Source: Diprion similis (taxonomy: Eukaryota; Arthropoda; Insecta; Hymenoptera; Diprionidae). Taken from it: DNA of 64,000 nt. A program made the translations under genes and the position numbers. The stretch spans positions 9,486,001-9,550,000 of the forward strand of contig NC_060112.1 in assembly GCF_021155765.1 (NCBI RefSeq). The letters run 5' to 3'. Under the pieces are notes generated by a model. The model saw only the letters and a list, made by a program, of their open reading frames with translations, made no database searches and had not been told where the DNA came from. Positions 1-12,499 of this stretch are shown here, piece after piece. Each line of letters begins with the position of its first letter. Within the stretch, counting starts at the first letter, position 1.

Positions 1-2823
1 CATTAGGCCCCATGGTAAGTCTTGAATCTTAATTGCGGGTTTGACTACCAAAGATAATAACTTCAAAGCGTGTGATTCTATTGGTATTTGACTAGAAAAG
101 CAAGTAAAAACATCTTTGATTCATTTTAAACCGATTACCATGAATTGTTTTCATTGTGAACTGTTTCATTTAATTCTGTTATGGGTTCTACTCAATTTTC
201 TTGTTTCGATTTTAAAGGTAAACCATGCAATCCTGAGTTTGCAGCAATTTCTCGTGAGTTGTATCTCTCTACACTGATTCGACTCAGGACATCAGATATA
301 GACCAAGAAGTGAAAGAGCGTGCCATAGCGTGTATGGGGCAAATTGTGGCACATCTTGGCGATTTTCTTCATCAAGAATTACCTGTGTGCTTGCCCATTT
401 TTCTCGATAGACTGCGCAATGAAATTACACGTCTTACAACAGTCAAAGCACTAACTTGTGTTGCTGCGTCACCACTGAGAGTAGACCTCAAGCCAATTAT
501 TGTAAGTTTTTTGGTCCCTTTAAATAGTCATTACTCCATTTTGTACTCCCATTCAATTGATTTCCGTTTAAAGATCAATAATATATGGTTCAAGCAAAAC
601 TTGAATCACTCTATGTACATTTATGTGTATCAAAATTTACTAAATTTTTTAAGGCGAAAATGTAAATTAATTCTATCTCCGATGTAAATTGTGATGGTAA
701 TTTCAATTAAGATATTTTACGAGTCATTACACTACACTAAAAATTTCTGATTTATATGAGTAAATGGGCGAGAAAGTAGATAAATTTTTGGAATCTATAT
801 ATTGACAATCAATCGTTCAATTTGATTGGGGTTTATTTTATTTAAAAGTATGTAGATTAAGCTACATACTATGATACTACTACAGATAATGTTGATCATT
901 TTGCTGGCTAAAATTTTTTGTGGTGCTCAGTATACATTAAAAATAGTCCAACCCATTTGCTTCAAGCTTGGAGTCAATATTTTTTAACGCTTTATCCTGT
1001 TCGCGACAATTTTAAGATTTTTAAATTATTAAATTTTTAGTTAACTGAATAAAAAAATCGTTACTTTTGAAGGAAAAATCTAATTAAAACTTCAAACGGT
1101 CGCAATTTTGCTGAACAAAAAGAAAATTTTGGATCCTGGAAAGAGGATAAACTATCCAAGAATATCTGCTAATTTAAAGTAAATCTGTTGCATCGTTTTT
1201 GAGATATTGTAGCATCGTAGAACCTTTACAGGGCGGCAAAGTCAATGTTATTGTCAATAACAATACTTCCTATTAATTGATTCCAGTAAAAACAATATGA
1301 AAATGAAGCTCGAACTACATACTTTTAAATAAAACACTCCCGAATTAAGTTCAATAAATGGTTCTCGAGATACACATTTTCCAAAATGTTATCAGCCATC
1401 TACTCAAATAGTTATACCCCCTTGATATTCGGTTTATTTATTGGTGTAACAGGAGGAAGCAATCCCAATTCTTGGTTCATTTTTGAGGAAAAACCAGCGA
1501 GCGCTGAAGTTGTGCTCCTTATCTCTTCTGGATACCTTAGTACGTAATTATAGTGCTGCCATGCATACGGACCTCCTGGATAAGGTAAGTCGAAATTCCC
1601 AATTAATTGCTATAAATAAACTTGTCTTTCATTGTCATCTTGAGTGAGGTTTGAATACTGCAACAACTAATTTCCACAATCTCTCACCAGGTTACAGCCG
1701 AATTGCCTCCGTTGCTAAACGAAGCTGACCTGCATATAGCGCAATTGACACTTACTCTCCTTACTTCCATTGCTAAACTGCATCCTGTTGCTCTGACAAG
1801 GGTGTCAGATAATATTCTTCCAGAAATACTTGGATTGGTTAAATCTCCGCTTCTCCAAGGTAAAATTAACTTTACATATCTCACGGAGTATCACTTATGA
1901 ATAAATATTGTGGGTCAATACAGGTGCGGCGTTAAATTCCATGCTGGAATTCTTCCAAGCTCTGGTTCAGGCACGTATCCCGGGTCTGGGCTACAGAGAA
2001 CTATTGTCAATGCTCATAGCGCTGGTTAGCCAACCTCAGACTTCAGTGTTGCACAAGCAAGCATATCATTCTCTGGCAAAGTGTGCCGCAGCCTTGACCG
2101 TCACGTGGCATCAAGAGGCTCAAGGAGTTGTTGAACAATTTTTGAAAGATGTTCAAAATCCACACAGTGACTCGCAACACATCTTTGCATTGCTGGTTAT
2201 CGGAGAAATAGGCAGACATGTGTATGTTTAAATTAATTCAGAGTTTACCTAAATATGAATATGAAATGCTTTGACTGACTGACATTCAATTTGCTAATCG
2301 CTCAATTCCTGTGGCATAAAAGAATAAATTTGAAGATCAAAATCATTTCAAATTTTCAAGTTTATATACAGATGAAACAAAGTCTTTTCATTTTCCGATT
2401 ACATTTTCTGAGACTCATGTTTCAATCACATTTAAAATGTGTGAGACTTGCGTTCGATGAAAGATACTGGAAGAAATATCGTCTCTTCTAGATCCATTGA
2501 CAGTACACTTAAGTATCTGAAAAGGCATTAGTGAAATCAGATTCTCTGCTTACAATAAGGTCAAACTATCAATAACATAGACATTGTTGAATAATACTGT
2601 TATAGGGACCTGAGTGGAATCAATTCACTCAAGCACGTTATTCTGAATTCATTCTCATCGCATTCTGAAGAAGTCAAATCAGCTGCTAGCTACACATTAG
2701 GCAACATAGCTATTGGGAATCTTCCAGAATATCTTCCATTCATCCTCCAAGAGATTGAGGCGCAACCCAAACGTCAGTATCTCCTGTTGCACTCCTTGAA
2801 AGAGGTACATATTTTAAATACAT

Positions 2824-2866
<43 letters not shown>

Positions 2867-5800
2867 TATACTAACGGGTAGTACCCGTTTAACATACATA
2901 ACTATTAACAGAAAGGTACATTGCAACAAGGCAGTATGGGAAATATAAGTAGGTAACAAAAAAAGGCGAATAGAAATAAAAATAAAAAGAAGAAATACAA
3001 ATAACAAAACGAAATTCATTGGTTAAATCTAAAGAATCTCCGAGATTGACATGAAACAAAATGCAGCGAAGAATTATGAATGTCAAGCCAATTAGAGTTA
3101 ACGTTGCAAAGTAGCGAAAGCCTGAAAATGGGTAATCGGGAATCATGTCTCTGGTTGGGATAGAAAAGTATATTGTTATGCCGCAAGTGCCGAGCATACT
3201 TAAAATACATATTTAAAAATTCGTAAACTTCTATTTCATATTACAATGTAACAACATTTAAACTAACCTCATTCCCTGCTTTGCTACAGATCATCACAAG
3301 TCAGTCTGCGAGCCCGTCTGGTGTATCTCACCTTCAAAATTTTGTGCCATCAATCTGGTTGCTGCTCTATAGACATTGCGAGTGTACAGAGGAAGGAACT
3401 CGCAATGTAGTAGCTGAGTGTCTCGGAAAACTCACTCTCATAGACCCTGCCACTCTGTTACCAAGATTACAGGAATCTTTGAAATCGCCATCAGCTTTAA
3501 TGCGAACTACGACAGTCACTGCTGTTAAATTTACCATTTCGGATCAGGTACTTATTAGGACTGTAAACACCGTATTACATTACTACAATTTTTGTTATCC
3601 AACAGCCTCAGCAAATCGACCCGATGCTGAAGCAATGCATGGGACATTTCCTGGTTGCATTAGAGGATCCAGACTTGAATGTTCGAAGAGTAGCCCTTGT
3701 AGCATTCAACTCTGCAGCTCACAACAAGCCTAGTCTGATTCGTGATCTTCTTGAAATGGTGTTGCCCCAACTTTACGCCGAAACAAAAGTCAAAGTAAGA
3801 TTAAAATGAAGTCTTTATCGAAAATTTACGTAAACTGTCTGTAACACAGAAGTGCTTATTAATCTATTCAGCTGAAATTACATAGTGAAATATTATTTTA
3901 GACAAAAAACTCAAAACTTCATGCGTCTTATAAATAACAAAATAATAAGTTGACTGAAACTTTTATTGTCAATTTTCGTTCATATTCATATCCGAAAATA
4001 TTTAACTGCAAACTAAAAAGAGCAACTAACGTATGTTCTGATGAACAAACCTGATCATGGTATAGACATGTGTAAAAATCTCTCGGCAGGATTAATTCTG
4101 TATATAGGTAATAATATTTTGTCTGGGGCTTCTCGTAGCTGTTATTCTCTGATGCTTTAATTTTTGATCAGAGACTCTATTATACCAGATAGGCATATCC
4201 TTTTTGATCTATAATTACTAATTCAATATTTAGAGATATTGATAATCCAATAATGCTTTTCTATTCAATTCAGAAAGAGTTGATAAGACAAGTTGAGATG
4301 GGGCCTTTCAAGCACACTGTAGATGATGGCTTAGACTTGAGGAAGGCAGCATTCGAATGCATGTACACACTGCTCGATTCGTGTCTAGATCGACTTGACG
4401 TCTTTGAATTCTTGAATCACGTTGAAAATGGTCTGAGAGATCACTACGACATCAAGATGCTGACCTATCTCATGACTGCACGGCTCGCTCAGTTGTGCCC
4501 TACTGCTGTCTTACAGAGTAAGTAACAAATTTTTTCTAACCCTTGTTCAGAAAATTCGTTTTTCAAAGCATCCAAAGCATGCGCAAAGTGCCACATTTCT
4601 GGATAATGCGGTAAAACAACGCTGACGCATGCACACAGTCGAAATGCCATGTTTTACATACTAGGGCTTTCTTTGGTGCATGCGCACTTTCGAACAATAC
4701 AATTTTATGCACTGTCTCATTGAGCGTAAGTTACCTAACCACAATCTTATGCGCTATCAGTGGCGCCTTTGTTGCTTCTCAAATGAAACTTTCTTTCACA
4801 GGTATTGGGAAAAGAAGCGTGTGTCACACTTGCGGATAAGTGATATTCTACTAATGTAGTTATAGCGCTTGCTTTGATTTGTTCTACATTCACACTAGTA
4901 CTCGTGTGGCTCATGCTGTAAATTTCACACTCATTGAAAATCGCCTTCTTTCTGAACTTGTGGCACAATATACTATTTCGCAGTCACTGTGTGGTTAGAA
5001 CTTGTGGGCAGGTCTAAAAATTATCCATTAACGATGCGAGGTCTAAATTCCAATTATTTTGTAATTTTGATATCTTGTAATACATACTATGATACCTTAT
5101 GATTCGGGAGAAAGATATTGATTAATTTTTTAACTCTGAATAGACTGATTTTGTGGAAAAATATGTGAAGCGTTTTTGATGTGAAAAAATGTGACCTTTT
5201 TAACCATGGAATCCATTTTAGGGTGGATGCACAACATAATGTTTGTCTTTCTTTTGTCCCTCACCATTCATCTTACATTTGACATTTATATCTGAAACCT
5301 GAACGGGAGCTGCAGTATATCTACAGTGTTATTTATTGTTTGCTGAACGCTATCCCTCTAGGGACAGAGAGAACTACTAGTGCGGTTGCACGTCCATCAC
5401 ACTTGTGTTCTGCAACCAACAAATGACCCTATGTAATTGATTTCCTAAAGCGTCAAATTTTTTTGGCTCAGAGAAATATGTTTATTTTATGCACTGTCCC
5501 CATATTTTTTTAATCTAACTAAAATAAGTTCAACTTTTTATTCTTTACCACTTTAGGGCTAGAAAGATTAGTTGATCCCTTGAAAACTACTTGCACTATG
5601 AAGGTCAAAGCTAACTCTGTGAAGCAGGAGTACGAAAAACAGGACGAATTGAAGCGGTCTGCATTGAGAGCAGTTGCCGCGCTATACACAATACCCGATG
5701 GTGGTAAGTAGTTATTTTGACTGAAGAAGTTGAATATGAGTATCCCTGGGTAAATTTTGACGATGGATAAAATTGAGAGTATTGGAAATTTGTTTGACAT

Positions 5801-6194
5801 GAAAGAATCCGGAAAATTTTAGAACATTTTGTATAGGTCAAATTGTACTGTCCAGTTTTAATATTAATAATGGATATGCATAAAAAAAAAATTCCTCCAT
5901 ATTCAGAACTTTTCTGAAGCATTCAACTTCAAAGTGTTCTCTTAAATTTCCCCTATGAAAATTTCGGATCTTCAAGATCTGATGCAGCTGTCTGTACTGC
6001 CATCAAAATTTTGGACGGAATTATGTCAGGGATAATATGTTTCATATTTCACGATTTCAGATAAAAATCCCCCTCTGAGCGAGTTCGTGGTTCAAATAAA
6101 GGCAAATTCAGAACTGCAGCCGCTATTCGAGGTGATACAAAAGGACTGTACAGGAAGTTCCATGAGCGAAACTAATATTATGGATCAAAGCTAA
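1..6194 (+). CDS. CAND1: CAND1, cullin-associated NEDD8-dissociated protein 1 (3' part, partial at left edge)
   Basis: HEAT-repeat solenoid that binds unneddylated cullin-RBX1 and exchanges substrate-receptor modules of SCF-type ubiquitin ligases. Exons: 1-14 (partial), 218-501, 1453-1584, 1691-1859, 1924-2221, 2606-2804, 3290-3547, 3606-3794, 4274-4517, 5557-5703, 6061-6194. Each is bounded by AG/GT and the phases join without a break. They encode the last 688 residues; the human protein has 1230, and this covers roughly residue 535 onward. Diagnostic stretches are [49 protein letters not shown] and the C-terminal TIP120 domain with [19 protein letters not shown] and DIKMLTYLM. The tail after VIQKDC diverges from the vertebrate one, which is usual. 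AATAAA signals lie at 6359 and 6641. The 5' half lies outside the window. Identification is secure from family knowledge; exon edges are inferred from splice signals and homology. Confidence 0.96.
2823..2868. repeat. (TTTA)n microsatellite
   Basis: About 11 uninterrupted TTTA units. They probably represent the 3' tail of the antisense retrotransposon that continues to the right rather than an independent microsatellite. Confidence 0.9.
2823..3205 (-). mobile_element. Antisense 3' end of a non-LTR retrotransposon inside a CAND1 intron (degenerate)
   Basis: Read on the minus strand, this stretch has a decayed open reading frame ending in '[13 protein letters not shown]', which resembles the weakly conserved C-terminal tail of LINE ORF2 proteins. 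It is followed by a 17-bp palindrome (AACGGGTAGTACCCGTT, 2873-2889) and then an (AAAT)n tail at 2823-2868, the terminal microsatellite typical of CR1, L2 and Jockey-like elements. A candidate imperfect target-site duplication flanks it: ACATATTTTAAAT at 2807 and ACATATTTAAAAAT at about 3207. Two overlapping minus-strand frames cover the region, so it is frameshifted and dead. The assignment rests on tail structure and a weak protein resemblance; clade unknown. Confidence 0.5.
4545..4990. repeat. Dispersed repeat family A, copy 1 (in the CAND1 intron between exons 9 and 10)
   Basis: This copy shares several blocks with stretches near 8.3-9.3, 13.4-13.8 and 18.6-18.8 kb. The clearest shared blocks are GCTTCTCAAATGAAACTTTC (4774), GTGTGTCACACTTGCGGAT (4819), CACACTAGTACTCGTG (4889) and ACAATATACTATTTCGCA (4965). 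Its left part matches the 13.5 kb copy (GCGGTAAAACAACGCTGAC against GCCGTAAAACGACGTTGAC). I see no coding potential. It is best read as an old non-autonomous transposable element of unknown class. Confidence 0.65.
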
Positions 6195-8277
6195 AGATTA
6201 TTGAGTTAATTTTTGTAACTTATAGACACCGTCGGTTAAGTACTTGTGGTAATATTATTCATAGTTTATTTCTACATGCTATATTTTCAATTATTTCAAA
6301 TTTAACATAGTTTTCAAAGAAATGTGATTTCCTGTAGTACGTTGTGTATAAACTTGAAAATAAATTTACCCTACGGTAAGCATTTTCTCATTAAAAACGA
6401 TTCATGTTATTCACCCGTATATCCTCTAATATCCAAATCAAGTCAAAACTTCTTTCCAAGTCAGCCTAATTTGTTAAATGTGTTGCAGTTTTACGTGATA
6501 CTAAACAATAGCAGATACGAAATGTACGTCATATGATAAGTTGGTTTCAGGCATCTATATTTAAGTGTCTCTACTGGAAAAGTGCGATACCTGTAATATC
6601 AGTATATATCATCTAATGCTTCGTCAGTAATGAGTAGAAAAATAAATAGCAAACGATGTTAATCGATTTCAATGTGTCCTATGTTGTACATAATTAAATT
6701 ATGTTTAAGTATGACCATGGCCTTGGAGTTGAAACTTCAAATACATTTATAATTGAGAATTTCAAAATAAATATAAACATATGTTTAACTTTAAATTATC
6801 ACGTATATTCATACATTGTATGTAAAATATCAAACCAATTGATATAATATGCGATCCAGATTGGACTCAGAGGTCAGTTTGCTGCCATTCAATGCTTTTC
6901 GATACTGAGAGAGTTCGAGTTTGCAATTAACTGAATAGAGTATTATTTTTAAAATTCGACGATTTGAAATTGTTAAATTGGTTATTCTGTCAATTTTTTT
7001 CAATCATCCCCCCTACCCAAGGAGAGTTTGCGATTTTTTCAGGTTCTTGCATTAATTCGTTAGCTAGTTATGAATTTTCAAAAAGTTCCAATTGAACTTT
7101 TGAAATCGGTATTAACATAACTCTGGAAAAAAAAATATTGATAAAAATGAATACACATTTCTTTTCCTAAATCCCATATTATAGAAAAAAAATGCTACGT
7201 GTATCTACAATTGTGTCTAATCAAATTCGATAGATTTCTCCGATTTTACACAATAATTCATTATACTTTGATTATTTTGATTCGATTCTCGCCAATTTTT
7301 TCTAAAAAATGAGCTTGCTTCTTGTCAGACAAAACATTTGTTTCTTGCGATTTCAGATCGACTAAAGTATACTTTTTAGAACGGTAATAGATCTTAAAAA
7401 TTTACCGTACAGTCCTCTCGTAGTAATACTCGGGTTAAAATGTATGCACCAACCAACGCTTTGACGAGTCTTTTCTGCAAGAAAAAACACCCTGCGCAGC
7501 GTGCTGTTGATGGTAATGAAATAAGTATCTGAATATTAATCTTTGGACCTACGTTAATTTTTTATATCATGATATAGATCCGCCTAATCCGGATAAATGG
7601 GCTATAAGTCACCTACGACGTCATTACTTCATTGCCTCATCCTTTTGCATTGTTAATAATCATGATTGCCGTCTTTTCTCTTGCATTCCATTACACGATG
7701 TTTATCGGCATTATATATCACACGATGTATCTTTTGAATCGTTGTATCTTATTTTAAAACCGCGTTTCCATTCGGATTATTGGTGTTGGGTTATTTTAAA
7801 AAAAATTTAAGCAAGCAAACTCTGGCAATCTGCACGATCGTCACGTTTTCTACGAACGTAACTCTCCTCTTACTGATGTGGCAAAATTTGTTATTTCACC
7901 AAGATGTAAATATCAAAACAATGCTGCTAATTTCGGACCTCTGCACTGCTCCAAGACAGAACGATGAACTTTTATGCAGTATTTCGGTATTCCCATCTTT
8001 CTTTTGCTGTTCACGTCTTTCGTTCGTATGCATTTCTAATTTTTGTACTCTGTCCACGCTTGCACTATCAATTTGAAAATTGAGGTTGAGGTGATATTAC
8101 TTTGTTTGAGTTTTGCTTCACAGTACGTGGCTCTGCACATAAGTAAGTCTGTTACATGTAAACGTAGATTCTGCAATTAGTGGTGAATCCGGTACAAAAG
8201 TTTGCTACTGTACGAGCAGTACTTCAATAGTATTTTCAGGGTATCGATGCACTATTTTATTGAACATAATTAGATGT

Positions 8278-9310
8278 CTACTTCTCAAATGAAACTTTCC
8301 TTAACGGGTGTTGGAAAAAATAACGTGCGTCACACGTACGGATGGGTAATTTTTAACTTCCCGTACCTCTGTCTTCAGAGCAAAAAGGAAGTTACTCTAA
8401 TAACCCCGAAAATGAAAAGTTGAGTTTTCACTAGATCTCAACATTTCGAAATCTAGAGAATCATTTTCGGCCATTTTCGGATGGACGTCTGTGTATGTGT
8501 AATGTGTATGTATGTGATCTATTTTTTTGTTTGGCGAGAACCAGTTACCGGATTTCAATGATTTTGGTATCAATCGATGGGGCTTTTCCAAAGTTAGGAC
8601 TGATTAGATTTTGGCTTCGATCGCTTCAGTACTTCTTGAGTTATTTAAATAACAATTTTCAAAAGAGTAAAATAAAAATGATGATATATTGAAAATGGAT
8701 GAATGGATTCGAATTAAAATTGGTAGCGTAAGGTTTCTGGGGTTGATGATCATGAATCTGCGGTCAGATTTGCTATATCCAAAATGGCGAATCTAAGATA
8801 GTAGAAAAAAATCTAAGTATATTCTAATTTTAGTAGAAATTAGTAGACGAAGGTTTTTTGAGTCACCGATAACAGATCCTGGGCTAGAATTCCAAAATTT
8901 GTAATGGTGGATCCAAAACCGTGAATCAAAATAAAAAAATCGTAATATTTTTATGTAATTTGGTATCCAAGGGCTTCGAAATCGTGAATCACAAATCTGA
9001 ATTTGTAGTTCGAAATTCGAATTGGATATTAATATTTTTTTGTTCCGTGAAGTGGGAACCTGCGGTGTGAAAACGGGAAGTTCTGGATGGCTGTAGAGCT
9101 GGCTAACGGTCAGCCTAAAGCCGCTTGTTAACTCGTGAGATAACAACGCTCACCTCATGCTGCGTTTACACTAGTACTCGTGATGTCAACTTTGAACTCG
9201 AATTTGTGTGAACTTAACACTACCCTTTGCGGATTTCGCCGCAAACTTCATATGTTTCGTAAATCGCTCACTTTCCGCACTAGTAACACAATATACTATT
9301 CTGCACTTTG
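8278..9310. repeat. Dispersed repeat family A, copy 2, split by a younger insertion
   Basis: The left part (8278-8350) carries CTTCTCAAATGAAACTTTCC and GCGTCACACGTACGGATG, matching copies 1 and 4. The right part (about 9130-9310) carries ACACTAGTACTCGTG and TAACACAATATACTATT, again as in copy 1. Between them lies about 0.73 kb with inverted ends that the other copies lack. The order of blocks is the same as in the uninterrupted copies, so this is one element broken by an insertion. Confidence 0.65.
8355..9082. mobile_element. Non-autonomous element with hairpin 5' end and AACTTCCCGT inverted termini
   Basis: The segment starts AACTTCCCGT (8355) and ends ACGGGAAGTT (9073-9082), a perfect 10-bp inverted pair. 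The first 39 nt (8355-8393) also form a local stem-loop, with CCTCTG pairing CAGAG around TCTT and the outer AACTTCC pairing GGAAGTT. The interior has no coding capacity but contains about three diverged direct units of roughly 120 bp starting near 8735, 8850 and 8970, each with a variant of ATCCAAAATGGCGAATC or GAATTC.AAAATT.GTGGATCC. It interrupts repeat family A. A related hairpin occurs at 29059. Class unknown. Confidence 0.55.
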
Positions 9311-10992
9311 TATCCTGGCGTACTTATTTACGAAAATACGCCGAATTAAAGGGAAATAGCGGATCAAGGAAGATTGTCATAATGTAAAAACCAAATTAAA
9401 TTAATTCTGATATTTTTTAAATTTCTGTTCAATTGTGATTTTTTCGTTTGATGCTGTTATTTTTTTAAAGTCACCGTTAACAGCTTCAAGAAGAAATCTG
9501 GACGTGTCAACCACCCCTCACCTAATTTCATTCGATTTACCTGTATAAAAATCGAGGAAACATACGATTAAACGGCCACTTCAAAGTAGGTTTTGTTGAA
9601 AATCGGTTTGTTTTCAATCTTCTCAAAGCCTATAGTGTTAAAAATATTCTGTGTGAATCCTACATTAAAATTCAAAGTATTTCGGTAGTTAAAAACAATT
9701 TACCGAAGCGAGGCAGAGCATGATCTACTGCAGTGGTCAACCATGCAATTATGAAAGAGTTACGAGCACGAAGTAGTACATGAGGTACAACGTAATACCC
9801 ATAGACATAGAGATAGACTGCGCGGACAAATAGATGTGGATAATTATTTTTTTCAGTGCATTACCCGATTATTATATAATTCAATATACAATCCATTTTC
9901 ATCACTGATCTGTACACTGACAGATCAATAGTTTTCTTGGATGCGCACCATGAGGTCGACTATGGGTCCACTCCACTGATCTCTAGATCAGTGATCTACT
10001 CTGAACAACTTCTCTGTTCATTTCTAAGCACGTGGCTGATGCGAAACTTGGACCTGCTCAGAGTGGACTTGTATCTTGAAATGCCTAAAATTTGGAATCT
10101 TCTGGTACTGATAACTGCGTGGTCTGTGCACCGAACTGAAGCCGTAATTAGAAAGAGAGAGCAACAGTTGGTCGGACCATACCGAGGTCTGTGACAAGAA
10201 ATTCGAGAAATAAAAAAATATGGTTTTAGTTTATAACAACTGAAAATTTACGTTTAGGTGGGGAATGAATACATTTACAAAAATGTATTATTACACGTCT
10301 ATTTGACCTGCAAGTTATGGTTTAACGTACTTGATACCAATTGAATTAGCGGAATCGTAATAATCAAGATGTCAATACATAAATCGAATGATAAAAACGC
10401 AATATTTTTAGATATGTTTCTATTTTCGACTCCCTTTTAGTTATGTTTCATGACTATACACGCGAGTACTATTCCGATCTGAAAACCCGCAAGAGCGATG
10501 AGCCAACAAATGGAGATTATCTCGATGTTCCTTCTGAAAAATCAAGGTCAAAAGGAATAGCATGTCATGCATGATTTCGTTTTATTAGCTTCACACGTTT
10601 CTGCACGTAGGCACCGGCACCGCGTCAGTACAGAATTCAATTTAAACGCAATCTAAATGGAAGTAGTGGTGCACTGATAAGTTCAACAATTGGTCATGTC
10701 ACCAGCCAATGTAACACTAGTTGACAGGCAGGATCTCTAAATCGACAGAGCAATCGTTCCTTCGTAACAACTTAGACTCTATTTATCGGTATGTGCAAAG
10801 CCATGATCTATTTTTGGAAAAAACTTGTAAAATTAAATTCTGGTGCAGATTTTTGTTCAACCGGCGTTATCGTGATACGAAAATCTGCACGCATATTTCA
10901 TATTCGTCAGAATTACAGCGAATTTACAACATATCGATATGATGCAACCATACTCATTTCTTTTTGCAATAAATTAAATATAAATCAGCAGC

Positions 10993-11348
10993 TTACGAGG
11001 TGCTTTAGTCAGTCTTCGCCGATCGAGTAGAATGTCATTTATTTTGACTATTCTCAAAGCCTATGCTGCACTGACGCCAAATTGCAGCATTCAAAAAAGT
11101 TTTGTTTCCATGCGAGGATAACACCAAGAAATGTGTTGTTGTGTATGAATTATCGCTAATTACACGAATACGTTTTCTGGCATTATTCCTACTGAAGAAG
11201 AAAAGATTTCGTATACATTTGTACGGCATTGCCGGTAGAATTGCTCTAGTTGTGGTAGTTTTACGACAGCGATGCGTAGATTCTGACAATAGTCGAATTA
11301 AGTTACATTTTACTCGGTTGGTAAGGACAGATTACAGCATTCTCTTAA
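10993..11348. mobile_element. TTAA-type MITE, copy 1
   Basis: The left end GAGGTGCTTTAGTCAGTCTT and the right end, read in reverse complement as GAGAATGCTGTAATCTGTCC, form terminal inverted repeats extending about 40 bp (through GAGTAGAATGTCAT against GAGTAAAATGTAA). The right end abuts TTAA (11345-11348); the left has TTAC. The same ends and the internal block ATTTTGACTATTCTCAAAGC recur in the second copy at 38416. The 115-codon frame spanning its middle is chance. The TTAA site would fit a piggyBac-like mobilisation, but the termini do not start with the usual CCC, so the superfamily is open. Confidence 0.75.
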
Positions 11349-12084
11349 GAATGAATCGGCCGGGGAATCTAAATCAAAAGTTAAGAAGAGATAGAAAATT
11401 GTGCAAAAAATCAATGTCACTGGCATGTGCCAATGATAGTGATCACTAATGGAACTACATCCCTAAAATGTAACAAGAATAAATCTGAGCAAAAATAAAC
11501 CAAAACTACAACATCAACAATTTAAAAGAAGGTTTTATCATCAAAAGGTGCAAAATAATTAAACTCTGGTATTTTTGATCCAATTCCAATGATTCTAAGC
11601 TTATTTTCTTCACCATAGTTATTCCCAGCGATCGCCTGAAAAATATTTTACAAATGATTCTATCCAGAATTATTTAAAATAAAAATATGTAAGGACGGTG
11701 GAACAAATATTCTTGAACAATTACATTTGCGAGTTATGAAGATGCTATGCTGTACGATTTCTCGGTTGTTTTTCTTTAAATCTAGAGTTTAATCACTTTG
11801 AACTTTAATTGATTCTAAAATATTTTCTCAAATTGTTGGTATTGTAGCTTGTATTATTCGCGTGTGCTCAGCCTCTATGAATGGTTTTTTCTCTTTCCTT
11901 AACTTTTCATTCGGACGGTCCAGCCAATTCCTCCTTAACCAGGTCAGGAATTGCTACTGCGACTTTATCTTATCACATGCAAACGTCATTGTTTACGCAT
12001 TATCATGAAACTGTTAATTACGACGATGTCATTTTACGATGTTCACAGCCCACAGTGGTATTCAAACGCTATCTACTCATCAGT

Positions 12085-12499
12085 TTAAGGAGTTAGGGGT
12101 AGTCAGAGCCGGAAAAAATAAGTGTTTTCACTAATTTAAGGTTAAAACTTTTCGAGTTATTAATTTTTAAAAATTTTCAAGTATTGCAGTTTTTAATTTA
12201 AAAAAATTATAACTCAAAAACTATGACTTTAAGGTAAATTTCGTAGGAATAACTTTTGGTTTAAAATTGCCCAACATATTTAAAAAAAAATAATGCACAA
12301 AAAAAAAAATTGTTTAAACAATTGCCTTCAAAGAATTGAATCCTCGGGTTTTCGGAAAAAAAATAAATGTAGGATATCTCGAAAACTATTTGTCAGATTG
12401 ACTTGAAATTTACAGGTAATATTTTCGAGACATCATACGCCAAGAAAATGCAGAAAAAATTCATTTTTTTGAAAATACTAACTACCCGTAACCCCTTAA
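12085..12499. mobile_element. MITE with TAAGGGGTTA-type inverted ends
   Basis: The left end TTAAGGAGTTAGGGGTAGT (12085) matches the reverse complement of the right end, TTAAGGGGTTACGGGTAGT, and pairing continues for about 24 bp. Both ends carry TTAA, consistent with a TTAA target-site duplication. The interior is very AT-rich with A-runs and no open frame of note. It is about 415 bp, the size of a typical miniature inverted-repeat element. Only this copy is seen in the window. Confidence 0.7.

Noticed and set aside
7780-8076. 98-codon + strand open frame with a hydrophobic middle
   Set aside because: No family resemblance, no splice partners or neighbours, cysteine- and serine-rich composition as expected from random AT-rich DNA.
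11035-11449. Overlapping open frames on both strands (84 and 115 codons)
   Set aside because: They lie across a MITE and its symmetric ends; not conserved in the second copy at 38416.
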